A stretch of 64,000 bases of DNA. It comes from Cycas panzhihuaensis. Its lineage: Eukaryota > Cycadophyta. This document shows, piece after piece, positions 1-11,390 of this stretch. Below the pieces are notes generated by a model, which searched no databases, was not told where the DNA came from, and saw only the letters and a list, made by a program, of their open reading frames with translations. Every line of letters begins with the position of its first letter. Within the stretch, counting starts at the first letter, position 1. The translations under genes were made by a program, and so were the position numbers. The DNA is taken from assembly GCA_023213395.1 (NCBI GenBank), contig CM041465.1, positions 8,370,001 to 8,434,000 of the forward strand, read 5' to 3'.

Positions 1-1
1 T

Positions 2-1042
2 ATTTGTGGAGGCCACTTTGGAGGCCAGTCTATAGCTTAGAGGATCCTTTGTATGGGTTACTTTTGGCTATCCCTTTTCAAGGACGCCCACGCTTTTGCC
101 CTGAGATGTCGGCAATGTCAAGAACATGCCAACATCTTCCATGTGCCTTCCGAGGCCCTTCACCCCATCATCTCTCCATGGCCTTTTACTCAGTGAGGGC
201 TAGACCTCATCGAGGCTATTTCTCCACCTTCATCGTTGTAGCACAAGTTTATCTTAACTGCTACAGAGTACTTCACCAAATGGGTGGAGGCCATTCCCTT
301 AGTTACTACTCCTGGTAAAACGATAGCTACATTCATTTACCAGCATATCAGTTGTCGTTTCAAGATTCTAGATGTCTTAATCACCGATAATAGAACCCCC
401 TTTTGTAATAAAGAGATGGATGAGCTTTGCGAGAAATTCAAGATTTCTCACAAAATTTCTTCTCCTTACTACCCTCAGGCAAATGGTCAAGTAGAGTCAT
501 TCAATAAGACTCTCATCAATATCCTAAAGAAAACTATTGCTTAGTCTCAAAGAGACTGGCACTTTTAGTTGTCCTCTGCTTTGTGGGCTTACCGCACCTC
601 TATCCATTCTGCCACGGGAATGACCCTATTCTCCCTGGTCTACAGTACCGAGGCAGTACTCCCATTGGAGGTAGAGATTCCTTCCTTGCGAGTCTCTCTT
701 CGAGGTCTTATCGATGAGGAGTTGATGCATCAGGCTCACCTTCTGGACCTCGAAGCTTTAGACGAGAGACGCTTAGCTGCTTATCAGGCTAACCTGGTGG
801 CCAAAGCTCGCTCACAAAGGACCTACGATAAACATCTTCATTCTTGTCTTTTATTTCCTAGGGACCACATCCTCAAGTTAGAATATCTTCATGACTGTTT
901 GACCAAATTCAAACCTCGATGGGTTGGCCCTTTCGTCATTATTGAGACTCTCGGTAATGATGCCTATAGGATTGCCACCCTAGAAGTTCTTGAGTTTAAG
1001 AAAGCCATTAATGGGAAATTCCTTAAGAAGTTTTACTCGTAA
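2..1042 (+). pseudogene. Tat-type integrase (element A), 5'-truncated by the window edge
   Basis: Integrase inserts retroelement cDNA into the host chromosome. The frame opens at base 2 inside the N-terminal HHCC zinc finger (GGHFGG, then CRQCQEH). The core follows: FTKWVEAIPL, the second catalytic Asp in VLITDNRTPF, and the catalytic Glu in ANGQVESFNK. The C-terminal part has WAYRTS, the TEAVLPLEVEIPSLR motif and the end-domain FKPRWVGPF, finishing in GKFLKKFYS. About four in-frame stops interrupt it (near 33, 194, 224 and 542) along with one short frame-neutral gap, so it is a pseudogene. Conservation is much better than in the homologous copy at 15300-17020, making A the better reference for the family. 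Confidence 0.88.
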
Positions 1043-1850
1043 CCTCACTGTCACTTTACCCACGCTTCGAAATGAGCCTAAACTACCATCTTGGGTTATG
1101 CCCATCCCAGCCACGGGTGGAATGACAACTTAGGATGGCCTCCTCTTTTTCTTTCTGGTTCCTCCCATGGAACCCATGTTCCCATATCCTTTTGGGACTT
1201 TTGCCTTCCTATTTGGGGGTCCCCCAGTTAGGATGATGCTCTAGAGTATTGTCACTCCCCCCTCTCACTTCGTATTTCCTTTGCATATCTTGCTATGCTC
1301 CTCCATGGATGTGCATGTTGCTTTACCTCTAACCCCACATGTGCCTATCATCTCTATTCACGGTGGTAGTATGTGCTCCTGTTAGATATATGGCCATGCA
1401 TGGAAGGAAATATGTGCATCATATAACAAAGCATCTATAACATACATAACAAAACATACATGTCATCTACCACACATGATATACACATCATCTTATATCA
1501 AAATCGAGTACCAATTATTCCATCTATATATATACATCAAAATCAGATGTCATGTCGTACATATAGGAAGCCGGTGTCTTTGTAGAGGAGTACAATCATA
1601 TGACTCTATATATATGACCCCCTGGAGGCCCATGCTTTCCCTATCAAAATCAAATACATATGTCCTACACTAATGTTACCCTGCTCTTGGGGCACCATCT
1701 CCTGGTTGGTGTGATGCCTCTCCTGGGGACCACATCCCTCTGAGGCTCCTCCTGGGCCTCTGTGAGCTCCCTGACTTACTCCCCTCATCACGTGGCCACC
1801 TCGGTGTCATCATCGTCGTGTAGGTATACGTCCTACTCTAGATCGACCTT
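1043..1850. other. Spacer between integrase and antisense ORF of element A
   Basis: No coding signal is seen on either strand. It contains pyrimidine-rich text followed by AT-rich TATA-type stretches near 1440-1620. By position it is the shared 3' flank of the convergent integrase and antisense ORF, so it would have to hold the 3' ends of both transcripts. Confidence 0.5.
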
Positions 1851-1858
1851 GATGCCAC

Positions 1859-3567
1859 CTAGTCCACTAGTTGATCGTATCGTGCCTGGATATGATCTCT
1901 CTCTCTCTCTCTCTCCACTCCTTGGAGATGCTCCTCTAGCACTGCTATCCGTACCCTGCTCTCGGTGTCTCCACCTACTCCTCCCTGAGCCTCTAGAGCC
2001 TGTATGCGACCCCACAATACGTCCCGCTCACTCCGGGCCTCATCCAGCTCCTGTTGCATCTGTCCCCTGAATGCTATATGCTCTTGGGACTCTACAGCCT
2101 AGATATCTCTCACCCTCACTAACGTGGCAAATGCTGCCATGTGGGCACCTACCGATCTAGGTGCATCCTTGATCTGGATGGGCGGTTTCCCCTCCGCGTA
2201 TACCTGAGGGAACATCTCCCTCACCATGGCCTCTACTAACCATTGGATATTCGCGGTACTTACAAATCCAACATACCATATGTCAGTATATATCCAGCTG
2301 CATACCAAAATAAAACCAAATCAGACCATCTATCTGGCTATCAAATGCTGAGGAGGTAAGGTCTCACACCTGCCGCAACCACTAGCTCCTCTGTCCGTGT
2401 GATTACCTCTACTCCCAGCTCTCTGCGAGCTATGGGTACCTCCTCCTTAGGTACCACCTCTGCTTGGGCCTCTCTCCTCACCAGGACTAGCTCAGCTGTC
2501 ACCTCTCCAGATCTCCTCACGATTCGTAGCCTGCCAGCCCTTGTCACTAGCCCCCTGCTCTCCCCTGTAGCCCCTAATGGGCCTGCCTCTCCGCCTGTAA
2601 TCCTTGATGGCCTTGCTGCTCCTCCTGCTGTCCCTGATGGGCCTACCTCTCCTACAGGTTGTGACGGGTTGGCCCCATCTCCATCATCATCATCATCACC
2701 TGGGAGCGCCCCTGCTCCGCCTGCCTCATCATCACTGTCCTACCTCACTGTCCTATACGGATCTACCACATAATCCATCATAGTGAGGAGGTCCAACGAT
2801 GTAGCCTCCACTAAACATCAGACATGGGCTTGGTCCTCTGTCCCCCTCAGCTTGGTCTGCCACCTATGGACCATCGGGGCCTACTTTGCAATGGGGTGTG
2901 GTCTCCTCGCTGGTGCCACTGCTCTAAAATGATCGAAGAACCAACACTGTAGCAACGTGCTATATGATAGTCCTCCCCTACCTGTCGTCCTGATAGCATT
3001 CGGCTATGTGACGAGGTTCACCGCTATCAGGGTGGCCCAATCCATCCTCTCGCTGGCCTCACAATGGCGCATTGCATCCATCCATCCACCTGGGATGCCC
3101 CTATAGTTCTGTTTCTAGGAAATCCAGAATAGAATGCACAACGTGATGAGCTTCCTTAAATGAGAAACTCTAGACATAACCATGGTTTAGAGAGGAACTC
3201 CTCTCCTCTCCCATCTATTAGCCCCTATGAAAAACACTACTGCCTCCCTGTGTGCTGTCTCATTGTTAGGCAATGCTCCCAACGCAACCGACCTCCCAGT
3301 CACCGGTACTCCTAGTATCTACCTGATATTCCTTGGTGTCACTGTCACATCTCCCACCTAGGGTAGGTGGAAAACATGCCTCCTCCGGTCCCAGTGTGAT
3401 ACTATGTCAACTAACAGTCTCTGGTATGATATGTATTGAGGTGTCTTTAGGGTCTTCAACAAGCCACACCTCTGTAGGACCCCCTTGTCCTCCCTGGACA
3501 TCATCTCAATGAAGCTGAGCATCACCATCCCTATGTTTTCGTGGTTATCTACTGTGATAACAACCTG
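1859..3567 (-). pseudogene. Antisense plant-mobile-domain-like ORF of element A
   Basis: On the minus strand, one frame runs from after a stop at 3568 down to about 2341 with about eight stops, mostly TAG. It carries HWDRRRHVFHLP, VGDVTVTPRNIR, ILGVPVTGRS, GIPGGWMDAMRHCEASERMDW and QCWFFDHFRAV. This order (W..H.FHLP, G..TVT..., ILG.PV.G) is that of the plant mobile domain (PMD). An acidic, Gly/Pro-rich linker follows (poly-Asp near 2690). After a break at about 2340-2270 that looks like an intron, the frame resumes with IQWLVEAMVREMFPQVY and ends in a coiled-coil-like segment (ELDEARSERDVLWGRIQALEAQ). PMD proteins are known both as host factors and inside transposable elements. The function here is not known. 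The same ORF recurs in B and D. Confidence 0.72.
1895..1916 (+). repeat. (CT)n microsatellite
   Basis: A run of about eleven CT units. It lies inside the coiled-coil end of the antisense ORF, where it encodes an Arg/Glu run on the minus strand. Confidence 0.9.
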
Positions 3568-3706
3568 TCAACACCACAAAAACCAGTCAAAATCAAGCTC
3601 ATGTCAGTTCTCTACCTTTCTGACTATCTATCAACTCTGTTTAATCAAGAGTTGGGGCCTGTTGGCCCCCCATCTTTTTTTTTCTGTAGGTTTGCTTTCG
3701 CACTGT

Positions 3707-3811
3707 GCTAAACTCTGCGATACCACAGAGTTTAGCTCGGGTCCTGTAGGGATTGGGGCCCCGTGGCAAAGATCACGACACTGCGATCTTTGCCATGGTG
3801 CGAATGGCACC
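3707..3811. repeat. Cluster of perfect hairpins next to the antisense ORF (element A)
   Basis: Three inverted repeats stand in about 105 bases. GCTAAACTCTG (3707-3717) pairs with 3726-3736 over an 8-base loop. TGGCAAAGATC (3764-3774) pairs with 3785-3795 over a 10-base loop. GGTGC (3797-3801) pairs with GCACC (3807-3811). A GGGGCCCC palindrome lies between the first two. The cluster is about 140 bases upstream of the antisense frame. Similar sequence with GATACCACA elements lies at the same place in B. Confidence 0.8.
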
Positions 3812-4725
3812 CCCCTGAAAAGGAGGGGTATCTGCCTAAAAAAATAAAAAAATTCTTATGGGTGGACCACTGTGGGGCTCACCGGGACCAGGGCTGCCTA
3901 ATGCCCAGGTCCCCCCTCTTTTTGGGTCCAATTCGGGCTCTGAGAGGTCACTATTTGCCCGTATGGGGCCCAAAAACTATAGAGAAATCAATAAAAAACA
4001 CTGAAATTAAAACTTCAAAATGGGATAGGTTCTGTAGGATCCACTCACTGGATCTGGCCTGGCTGTTCCCATCTCGCTCTGATGGTCTTGATGACTCTCT
4101 CCGTGCTTCGATCCAACAGACTAATCTCCCTTTGCATGCCTCCGTAGTTGGGTAGAGCTCCACTGCGTAAGGAAATGGCTCTGGATTCTCTAAAGAGTCG
4201 GTGAAAATGAATCTGTTTTCCGTCAAATTTCCTTATATAGGTAGGAGCCCCGACGGGCACTATCTCTATTTTAGCTCTCGTGATAGCTATTTGGACCATC
4301 TCGTTTCCTTGATCACCTTTGTCTTCTGGCCCTATCTCCTATTGCGCTCATGTAGCGTCCTATTCGCTCTTTCTTGTGGGTGCATTTATGGCACCTTGTC
4401 ATTGCACATTTTTGCAGGGCCCTTCCATCTCGTTTTGTATGCCACCGCTATGCATGCCTGAGTTTATACTTGTTTGGCTCGTTTCGCCATCCTGGACCTA
4501 AGGGGAATGCTCCCTCATCCGGGGACATATTTTACTTCCTAAAGCAACCTTTGGTACCCCAGGGTGCCTTTTTTCGCCCGTTCTTAAGTAGTGGTCAGAC
4601 TGCTTGCTCTCGTCCTTGGGTAGCCTCATTGCTAGGCCCTCCTACCCTTCACGACCACTTATTGCTTACCTCTTAAGCCCTTTTTTCCTTCTCGCTCCAT
4701 TATTTTTTATTATTGCTAGGACTTT

Positions 4726-5190
4726 GTGTCACCCATGTCCCTCTACATTTTTACCGATGGTTGGAGCCACGGTAACCCAGGACCTTCTGCTACCACTTGG
4801 ATCCTTTGTAGCCCCTCCGGATACGATTTCTTGCGCTTTGGGATCTTCCTCCTAGAGGCTACCAATAATGAAGCTAAGTACACAGTTGTTATTGAATCTC
4901 TCACTGATGCTCTCCGTTTCCATCATGGACCTATCATTTTACTTTGCGACTCTGAGGTTGTGGTGTCCCATCTCATCTAGGTTTATTAGGTGCGATGCCC
5001 TTACTTGAGAACCCTTGCTTTGATTGCCAGATCTCTCTTGGCTTGCTTCCAGTCTATTGACATTCAGCACATTCCTCGGGCCCTCAATGCTGAGGTAGAT
5101 AGTCTCGTTTGCCTCATCCTTGAGTGCCACCTTCTTCTTCTTGCTAACTGTCCCTGAGGCTTGTCCAATCGCTCTGTCACCTAAGCCCCA
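4726..5190 (+). pseudogene. Second RNase H (aRNH-type) of element A, downstream of integrase
   Basis: RNase H degrades the RNA strand of the RNA-DNA hybrid during reverse transcription. The segment shows the full catalytic set: Asp in YIFTDGWSHGNPGP, Glu in ATNNEAKYT, Asp in LLCDSEVVVSHL, and a final Asp in ALNAEVDSL. The GNPGP loop and the ATNNEAKY motif resemble the archaeal-like RNase H known as an extra domain in Tat elements. Stops lie at 4978 and 4987 and the frame fades after about 5150. It is separated from pol by the antisense ORF, so it may have been a separate protein. The element's ordinary pol RNase H is outside the window; element B shows both. Confidence 0.78.
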
Positions 5191-7290
5191 GGTCGTCACA
5201 CACTTCACCTTGCATCCTATTCACACCTCTGAAACCTAGCCACTGATGAGGTTAAAATATGGTGACTACTAGTTCTATTCACTCATCTCTCCTACTTGGT
5301 TATGCATATTTCTTTGTATCTTTTGTAGTGAGGGCAACCCCCTCACCCTTCGTGTTTTCCAGTCGACTTCTGGGTGGTACATAGGCAACCCCTATGTTGT
5401 CTCCACCCCTATCTTTGTATCTACATGTTCTGCCATGACACTCACCGACACCCTTAACTACTGTTATAATCTCGATTTATATATCTACATACACATGTGC
5501 TACTGACAATTGTGTTGCTAGCATTCGCCATCGCACCATGCTTCTAAGCGGTGAGGCTCTGCTACCAAGGGGCCAGTGTTTCCCAGCTTCTGGGAATGGA
5601 TACAAAGTGCTCAACCTAGGTAAGTGCAAGTATGTTTCTCATCTTATTGTTGTTTTCTTTTGTGATGTGTATCTGCTTGCATGCTATGATTTCGTAGATG
5701 GTCTTGTTGTCATCTACACCTATCTGGCCTATGACAACTATTGCGGGGGCACATTCCCAGTGAGTGTGACACCCCGGTGGCCCCATCACTTCCCACAATA
5801 TGCCCTACTCACCTTATGACCCACTTGGTTCATGTCACGCTCTCTCGTGTGATGACCCATCATCGTTTGGTTGACTTGTCGCACCTTTGAGTCCCATTGT
5901 TGCTTCCTGTGGCTCATTTGTTTGCTTGTCTACCCCTGGGCAGGTGGGCCTACTCCCCTACCGGCCTCCTAGGTCACTGGTCCACAGCCCAAGCTAGCTG
6001 TTTAGGCCAATTTTAGCCTTTGGTCCTGCACCGCAACAAATTTCATGGTATGTAAAGTTTCTGCAGATCGCAAAGTTCTGTGACGACTATCATGACATGT
6101 TTTTAAAAACTGCCATGGCAATTCTCACATTTATTGTAAAATTGCCACATGTCTCATAACTCAACTCACCGCCAGTCATGCCCTAATTGCTCGATTAGGG
6201 TTGGGGCTAGGTATTTAAGTCTTATCCAACTTATTCATAGGATCTTTTTGGCTCATTTTAGAAGGATCATAAGGAAAAATGTCCTGATGTCTGCTATCTC
6301 CTATTGCTCTACTACTGTTCCAAGACCTGCAACCACTCTCTAGTGCCCAACTCTCCTTTAGCTCTACTGTGACATCTTCATAGCCTCTTGAACGCCTTGG
6401 AGAGGGCTTCCTTGAAGAGTTTCCAGGACTTCTTTGCCTAGGCAGCCATTAAGCGGTCTCAAGTGTAGGTTTTTCCTTCAGCCATCTTAGCAGAGATTCT
6501 ATACCTGCTGCTCCATAGCCTTTCTTTAGATTTCTCGGCCTCTTCTTAGCAGGATTTGGTATAGGTAAACACCTCCCATCTTCTCCATAGGTATTTATTG
6601 GTTTAAGGTCTTTCCTTTGCCCAGTTTATGCTCAATTTTGCATGTTTACACTAGCTTATCTTACCTTGTTTCAAGGGTTGTTTCTTGCCTTCTCCTTAGA
6701 CTTTTTTCTCTACTGTTTAGGCCTCTTTTCTTGCATTTCACACCCAAGACAATGGTCAAAGAGGGATACATAAGGTTTGGAATAGAGCTGGGTGGATTCT
6801 GTACCACCTTCCATGCTCCCTAAGAGGCTTGCACCCTCCAAACCTTCCCCTTTGCCCCGTGTTGTTCTTGGAGCGGAGTAAGGGTTTAGTAGGCTATTTC
6901 CAGTCGCTAAAATTAGCATTGGTACTTATTGCAGTGCTAGTTTGAGGGCTCATTTCCCTAATCTGGGTAATGCATAAGCCCCAGCTACTTTTCTTGGCTC
7001 AATCCTCTTCTCAACGGCCTAGTTTGCTTTCCATAACACTCCGCCCTTATTGGGCTTTGCTTTGGGCTCTTTTTGCATCTTTGTTGTCCCATTTTCCAGC
7101 CAGCTTTACAGCCATACCCTCACTGCCTGGTGGCTTCTAAAGGGAGGGTAGGGTTGCTCTTTGTGGGAGGTGGGCCACTCCGAGGCTTACTTATCTACTT
7201 ACCATTCATTTGAGTAGTTTATTTTTCCATAGATTATTACTGCAATTTTGTGGTTCATGAATACTAACATATATGTATAGAGACTTAGTT
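5191..7290 (+). other. 3' untranslated region of element A
   Basis: No convincing protein is seen; the open frames here have no family motif. The stretch aligns loosely with 20450-22650 of element B (for example GATGAGGTTAAAATATGGTG at 5246 against GTGAGGTAAAACTATGGTAA at 20524). A perfect hairpin TGGCAATT/AATTGCCA lies at 6116-6123 and 6140-6147. Long 3' UTRs are usual for the Tat branch. Confidence 0.55.
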
Positions 7291-8338
7291 TTCATATATG
7301 TACACACGTGTTATTGGGACTCCATTTTGTGTTGTTAGCCTCCTTTCTTCAGAAAGGGATATTTGTGCTTACTTGTAGGTACATGGAGGGCGTGAGGGAT
7401 TTCCTCCTCTTCTCTCTTGCGGGTAAGTGCTTTTACTTATATTTTATTGTAGTATTTCATTTGCTGCCATCACTTTCCTATTTTCCTTTCTTGACACTCC
7501 AGTGTCGCTTCTAGGGAAGGTAAGGAAGCCCTACGCTTCATCCTACCACAACCCCTCTTTTACCGTGCATCGTGGAGTGACTTTGCATACCTTGTGGGTG
7601 CGTTACTGCTTCGATCACGTTTTTCATCCCAGGTATGTACTCTTGCTTCATTTCTTTTTCTTTCCTTAAGAAGATTTTACATGGTAGTAATTAGATCACT
7701 TAAAAAGGAAAAGGGAAACTGACTCTCTCTTTTGGTTTATATTCTGTTTGTTACATATGACACATTATATCTATCATAGGAAAAGATTTTAGGAAGTTTT
7801 CCCTTCTAACCTTTCCCTTTGGCTTGTAAACTTTACCCTTACCCTCTTAGCTTGTCATCTTTAGTTTAGTTTGCTTGAGTGTGTCCTAGCATCTTCTTTT
7901 CTCTTGATTGCTCTTTCGAATAGGGGAACTCTTGATCGATTGATCATTCCCGCTCCCTTCATCCTCCCTTGGTTTTTTTCTTCTGCCTAGCCAGATAACC
8001 AAGAATATCTTATTCATAGGTTGTTCACCTACTCACCTCTACTTGTTTCCCCCCGCTATAGGGAAACCCTCGAGGGATTCTCTCCCTTCCCTTCTAGCCA
8101 TCCAAGGGTGGGAGGACTCTTCTCCAAGATCTATCCAGGATACTCTTCCATCTCCTCTCTTCCTAACTAAAGTGGGGAACCATCTTTAGGTAGTTGGGGA
8201 CCATCTACAGGTCCCGAACTCATGCTCCGATGCATAGGGTGCCCTGCACAGTACTTCCCTTGCTTGTAGGCTCTTATCTACACCCGATAGTGTCATCACT
8301 CACCCTCACTATCCCTATGTAGCTAGGCGGTTATCCCA
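7291..8338 (+). repeat. Diverged 3' LTR of element A (start approximate)
   Basis: The last 350 bases align with the end of B's LTR: CTACTTGTTTCC...GGGAAACC against 9029-9061, AGGTCCC...ATGCATAGGGTGCCCT against AGGTCCCC...GCATGGACACCCT, and a shared end ...CCA (8336-8338 against 9381-9383). The upstream boundary is set only by assuming B's LTR length. The LTR is pyrimidine-rich and GC-richer than B's. Confidence 0.5.
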
Positions 8339-8353
8339 TAGATGCACATCCAA

Positions 8354-9383
8354 AGAGTAAGGTTAGAATCAGTATTAAATTCCATAAACTAAGTTCATTC
8401 CCCTTAAATCCTTTCTTTCTTACAATGATCTTATTTTTTTTATTATATTACTTGTCCTGAAATCCCCTATTAAGGCAAAATTGCTTCCTTTCTTTTTTTC
8501 AGGCTAGTTTTATTGATTGCATGCACGTATGCATACAAAGTAAAAGCTAAAGATTTAGTTTAGGGAAGCATTTCTCTTTGCATGAATGAGAAAGAAAATC
8601 ATTTGAAAGAAAGTATTCTCTTCCTCCTTACTATTTTCATTTCATGTAAAGGGAAGGCATATTAGGGAACCATTGCATTGTACTTGCATATAAGAAGGAA
8701 AAAATATTGCTTCTTGCCACTATCTTGTATCACTCCCAATTATATCATTGTCTTTACCTTATAGGAACATAACCTTAAAGTTCCTTTTAAGGCCAAAATA
8801 TAAAGGGTATGAATTGAGATAGAGGTTTTACATTTATTGCATATTGTTTGTTATATTTGCTAGTTGCTTTTACTTTATCATAACATACATACAAACTCAA
8901 AACACTACCTTTGAACAAAACACTTCTCCCAAGTAAACAAAACTATAGCATTGACACATAACCTAAAAGGAACCATTTAAATAAGGAAGTAATTAACTAA
9001 ACCTTCATATTCTACCTTTGATCACTACTTGTTACCATGCCCTCTCCTATGAGGGAAACCTATCCCTTTTCCCCAAACGAAGATAAGAGAAACCTACTTA
9101 GGCAACTCAATAACCTGAGAAGGTTAAGCTCTCCATGACCTATTACTCAATACATTAATCAAATTGACATATTATTTGCACCTATCAACCAACCAACCCT
9201 AAAGCCCTATAGGCACAAAAGGGAATGTGCATCTTGTAGGTCCCCAAACCCACACTTAAGCAATGCATGGACACCCTTTGAGGGTAAACTAAAGCTATAC
9301 CATACCTCTAGGCCTTCACCTTATAAACCTATTATCAATTGGTGTGTCATTGCCTCTAGTGACACCTTATAGGTGTGCTTCCA
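8354..9383 (+). repeat. 5' LTR of element B
   Basis: It matches 22731-23752 throughout: AATCC..CTTTCTTTC, TTTATTGATTG.ATGCA.GTATGCATA, ATTTCTCTTT, CATTTCATGTAAAG.GAAGGC, AACACTTCTCCCAAGTAAAC. The end is taken at ...GCTTCCA (9383). The start is fixed only where similarity becomes clear, so it is good to about 20 bases. Confidence 0.8.
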
Positions 9384-9947
9384 TTAGAGACCATATTAGG
9401 GAATCACTAGTGAGGATAACCTAGGATTCCTTTGGTTTCCTACTACTAGCCCTTTCTTACCTCATTGGGTCTTAATAATGTGTTGTACTACCCCTACATA
9501 TTCTTTTGAAATTGTTTCTCCTACTTCTAAGGTTCTTAGGTGGATACATGAATGTGATACTCCCCTTATCACTTATGTGGCCTCCCTCCTTTGGAAGTAG
9601 AGCTTGGTTACTCTTTTATTATCACATCCAATCTAGGATCACTAATAGAGGGTTACCCATTAGATTGGGCTTATAATTCCTTCACTTCTAATTGGCCTCA
9701 CCTTGAGACTTCTTACCCTCATCAGGATCCCTCCCAGAGAGGGTGATGATCTAACTTATTATCTAGATGAGTAATGAGAAGTTCATTCAGACCTTCCCTC
9801 TTTTCCTGTTTAAGTCATAGGAGGATCTTCCCTATGGATCTCTCTCACCTTAGTGACAAGGCTCCTATAGAGCACCTGACTAGTTTTAGCCATTATGAGG
9901 AGCCCTCTACTTCATATGAGTAAGTTGACACTCCTCCATGGAATGTA
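9384..9947 (+). other. 5' leader of element B
   Basis: Non-coding leader between LTR and gag. Its sequence recurs inverted at 23753-24237 (fragment C), which supports its assignment as element leader. I could not match a tRNA primer site with confidence. Confidence 0.55.
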
Positions 9948-11390
9948 GTGGAAGCATTGAGGCAATGTTTTAAAGCCACAAGTGCTCAACCACCTTCTAA
10001 GTGGTTAGAACACTTCGTTCAAAGCATGACACCATCCTCCTTTGCTACTATTGCTCCTACATCATCTCAACCCATCTCCTCTTCACCTTTAGGATCTGCT
10101 CTTATAGTTTCCATATCCATGAGTACTCCCTTGACCCAAGGGATACCCTATGGTGTGCTAACCTCTCAAATGAGGTCAAGTATACCTCATGTGAAAACTG
10201 ACATACTGTAATCAATTATCACATATGTCCCTTCAATTCTGCATACTATCCCTTTACATTCTTACGTTTCAAGATATTAGAGGTTCATTCCTATTCCCTC
10301 TCATATGTAACCTATGAATGCTTCTCTTTTCATGCCCCTAGGATATACATCATAGCCTTGGGGGCATGGAGGGCCAAACCCACTCCCAACTTATGGGGTG
10401 GACCTGCTCCATCCCTATGGGGTTGCCCCTCTTGTAGGGGGACCTTATGGGAAAAACCTAGTTCTTTATCTTATGCCCTCTACATCATGTATAACCTTGT
10501 GTGTAGCTGCCCCACAAAGGGGACTCACTCCCCCTTATACCTCACAATCTTATGCCATTTCCCCTTCAGGGGTATACTTCCATCCTTCTACTATGTATAT
10601 AGTGTATCCTCAAGGTGGGACAAGACCTTCTCACCCATCTTCTTTTATGATACATCCCCATATAGGGGTAACTCTTTCTTACACATTAGAAGTGAGCTTA
10701 TAACCTCCTTATGGTTGTTCCCCTTACTTCTCATAGGATAGGATTGGGTACCTATACCCATCTCCTTCCTCTTCCCAGGTTGATCCGTTAGTTCAACTAG
10801 AGGTCCACCCCTTTATTGACTACCATTCATCGCCCTTATCTGTCAAGGCTCTTAGGACAAACCTACTGCCTCATCCCCTAGAAGTACCTAAATTCAATGG
10901 TACTTCTTTATAGGACCTAATCGAGAATTTTAGAGGCTTTGCAATTACATGTATTAACTATTGGGCCTATGACCACATTCTGATGAAACTCTTCCCTAGA
11001 TCTCTTTAAGGAGATACATTGAAATACTTCTACTATCTCCCTGCTCACTTTATTTTTACTTTTTAGCAGTTAGTTGATGAATTCATTAACTACTTCAATG
11101 TGTCTAAACCCTTCAAGAGTAGGGTCAAAGCCCTTCTATCATTGAAAGAAGGTCACAATGAACTTAACCAAGACTTTGTAAGATAATTCCATGATCTCAT
11201 TCACTCCTTCAAGGCCACTTTGCCTAAGGATTTGAAGAGAGATATCTCTATTAATTCTCTTCACCTTGAGGTACACATGGAAGTCCTTAAAATAAGGGTG
11301 ATGACATATGATTCTATCATAGCCAAATGCTTGGTGTTAGAGGCCATTGAGATTCAAGTGGGTCTCAAGAAACCTCCTAAGTAATCACAG
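9948..11390 (+). pseudogene. gag of element B
   Basis: Gag forms the virus-like particle. The N-terminal part opens at an ATG at 9948 and is Ser/Pro-rich and poorly conserved. The retrotransposon gag domain is clear at about 10920-11390: MKLFPRSL then stop, GDTLKYFYYLPAHFI, QLVDEFINYFNVSKPFKSR, LLSLKEGHNELNQDFV, and a final CLVLEAIEIQVGLKKPPK. Several TAG/TAA stops interrupt it. The same motif order (LKWFYQLPSAFIYSF, LVDYFINYF) is present in element D at 59900-60560. Confidence 0.75.

Larger units (their letters stand above)
1..8338 (+). mobile_element. Tat-like Ty3/gypsy retrotransposon A, 5' part outside window
   Basis: Only the 3' part is present. In order it holds an integrase beginning inside its zinc finger, an antisense ORF resembling the plant mobile domain, a second RNase H on the plus strand, a long 3' untranslated region and a diverged 3' LTR. 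The motif run in the integrase (AYRTS, SLVYSTEAVLPLEVEIPSLR) is typical of the Tat/Ogre branch. Extra RNase H and antisense ORFs downstream of integrase are known in that branch. It is visibly richer in GC and less broken than its neighbour B, although the two share the whole gene order. Confidence 0.8.

Noticed and set aside
2399-2773. Plus-strand Ser/Pro-rich open frame of 124 residues
   Set aside because: Low-complexity complement of the acidic/Gly-rich linker of the antisense ORF; no family motif.
8354-9383. A single LTR shared by A and B in tandem (LTR-internal-LTR-internal-LTR)
   Set aside because: A has its own diverged LTR end at 8338, so two LTRs abut rather than one being shared.
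10358-10741. Open frames of 127 and 101 residues in the gag N-terminal region
   Set aside because: No domain and overlapping frames; position fits the non-conserved N-terminal gag of element B.
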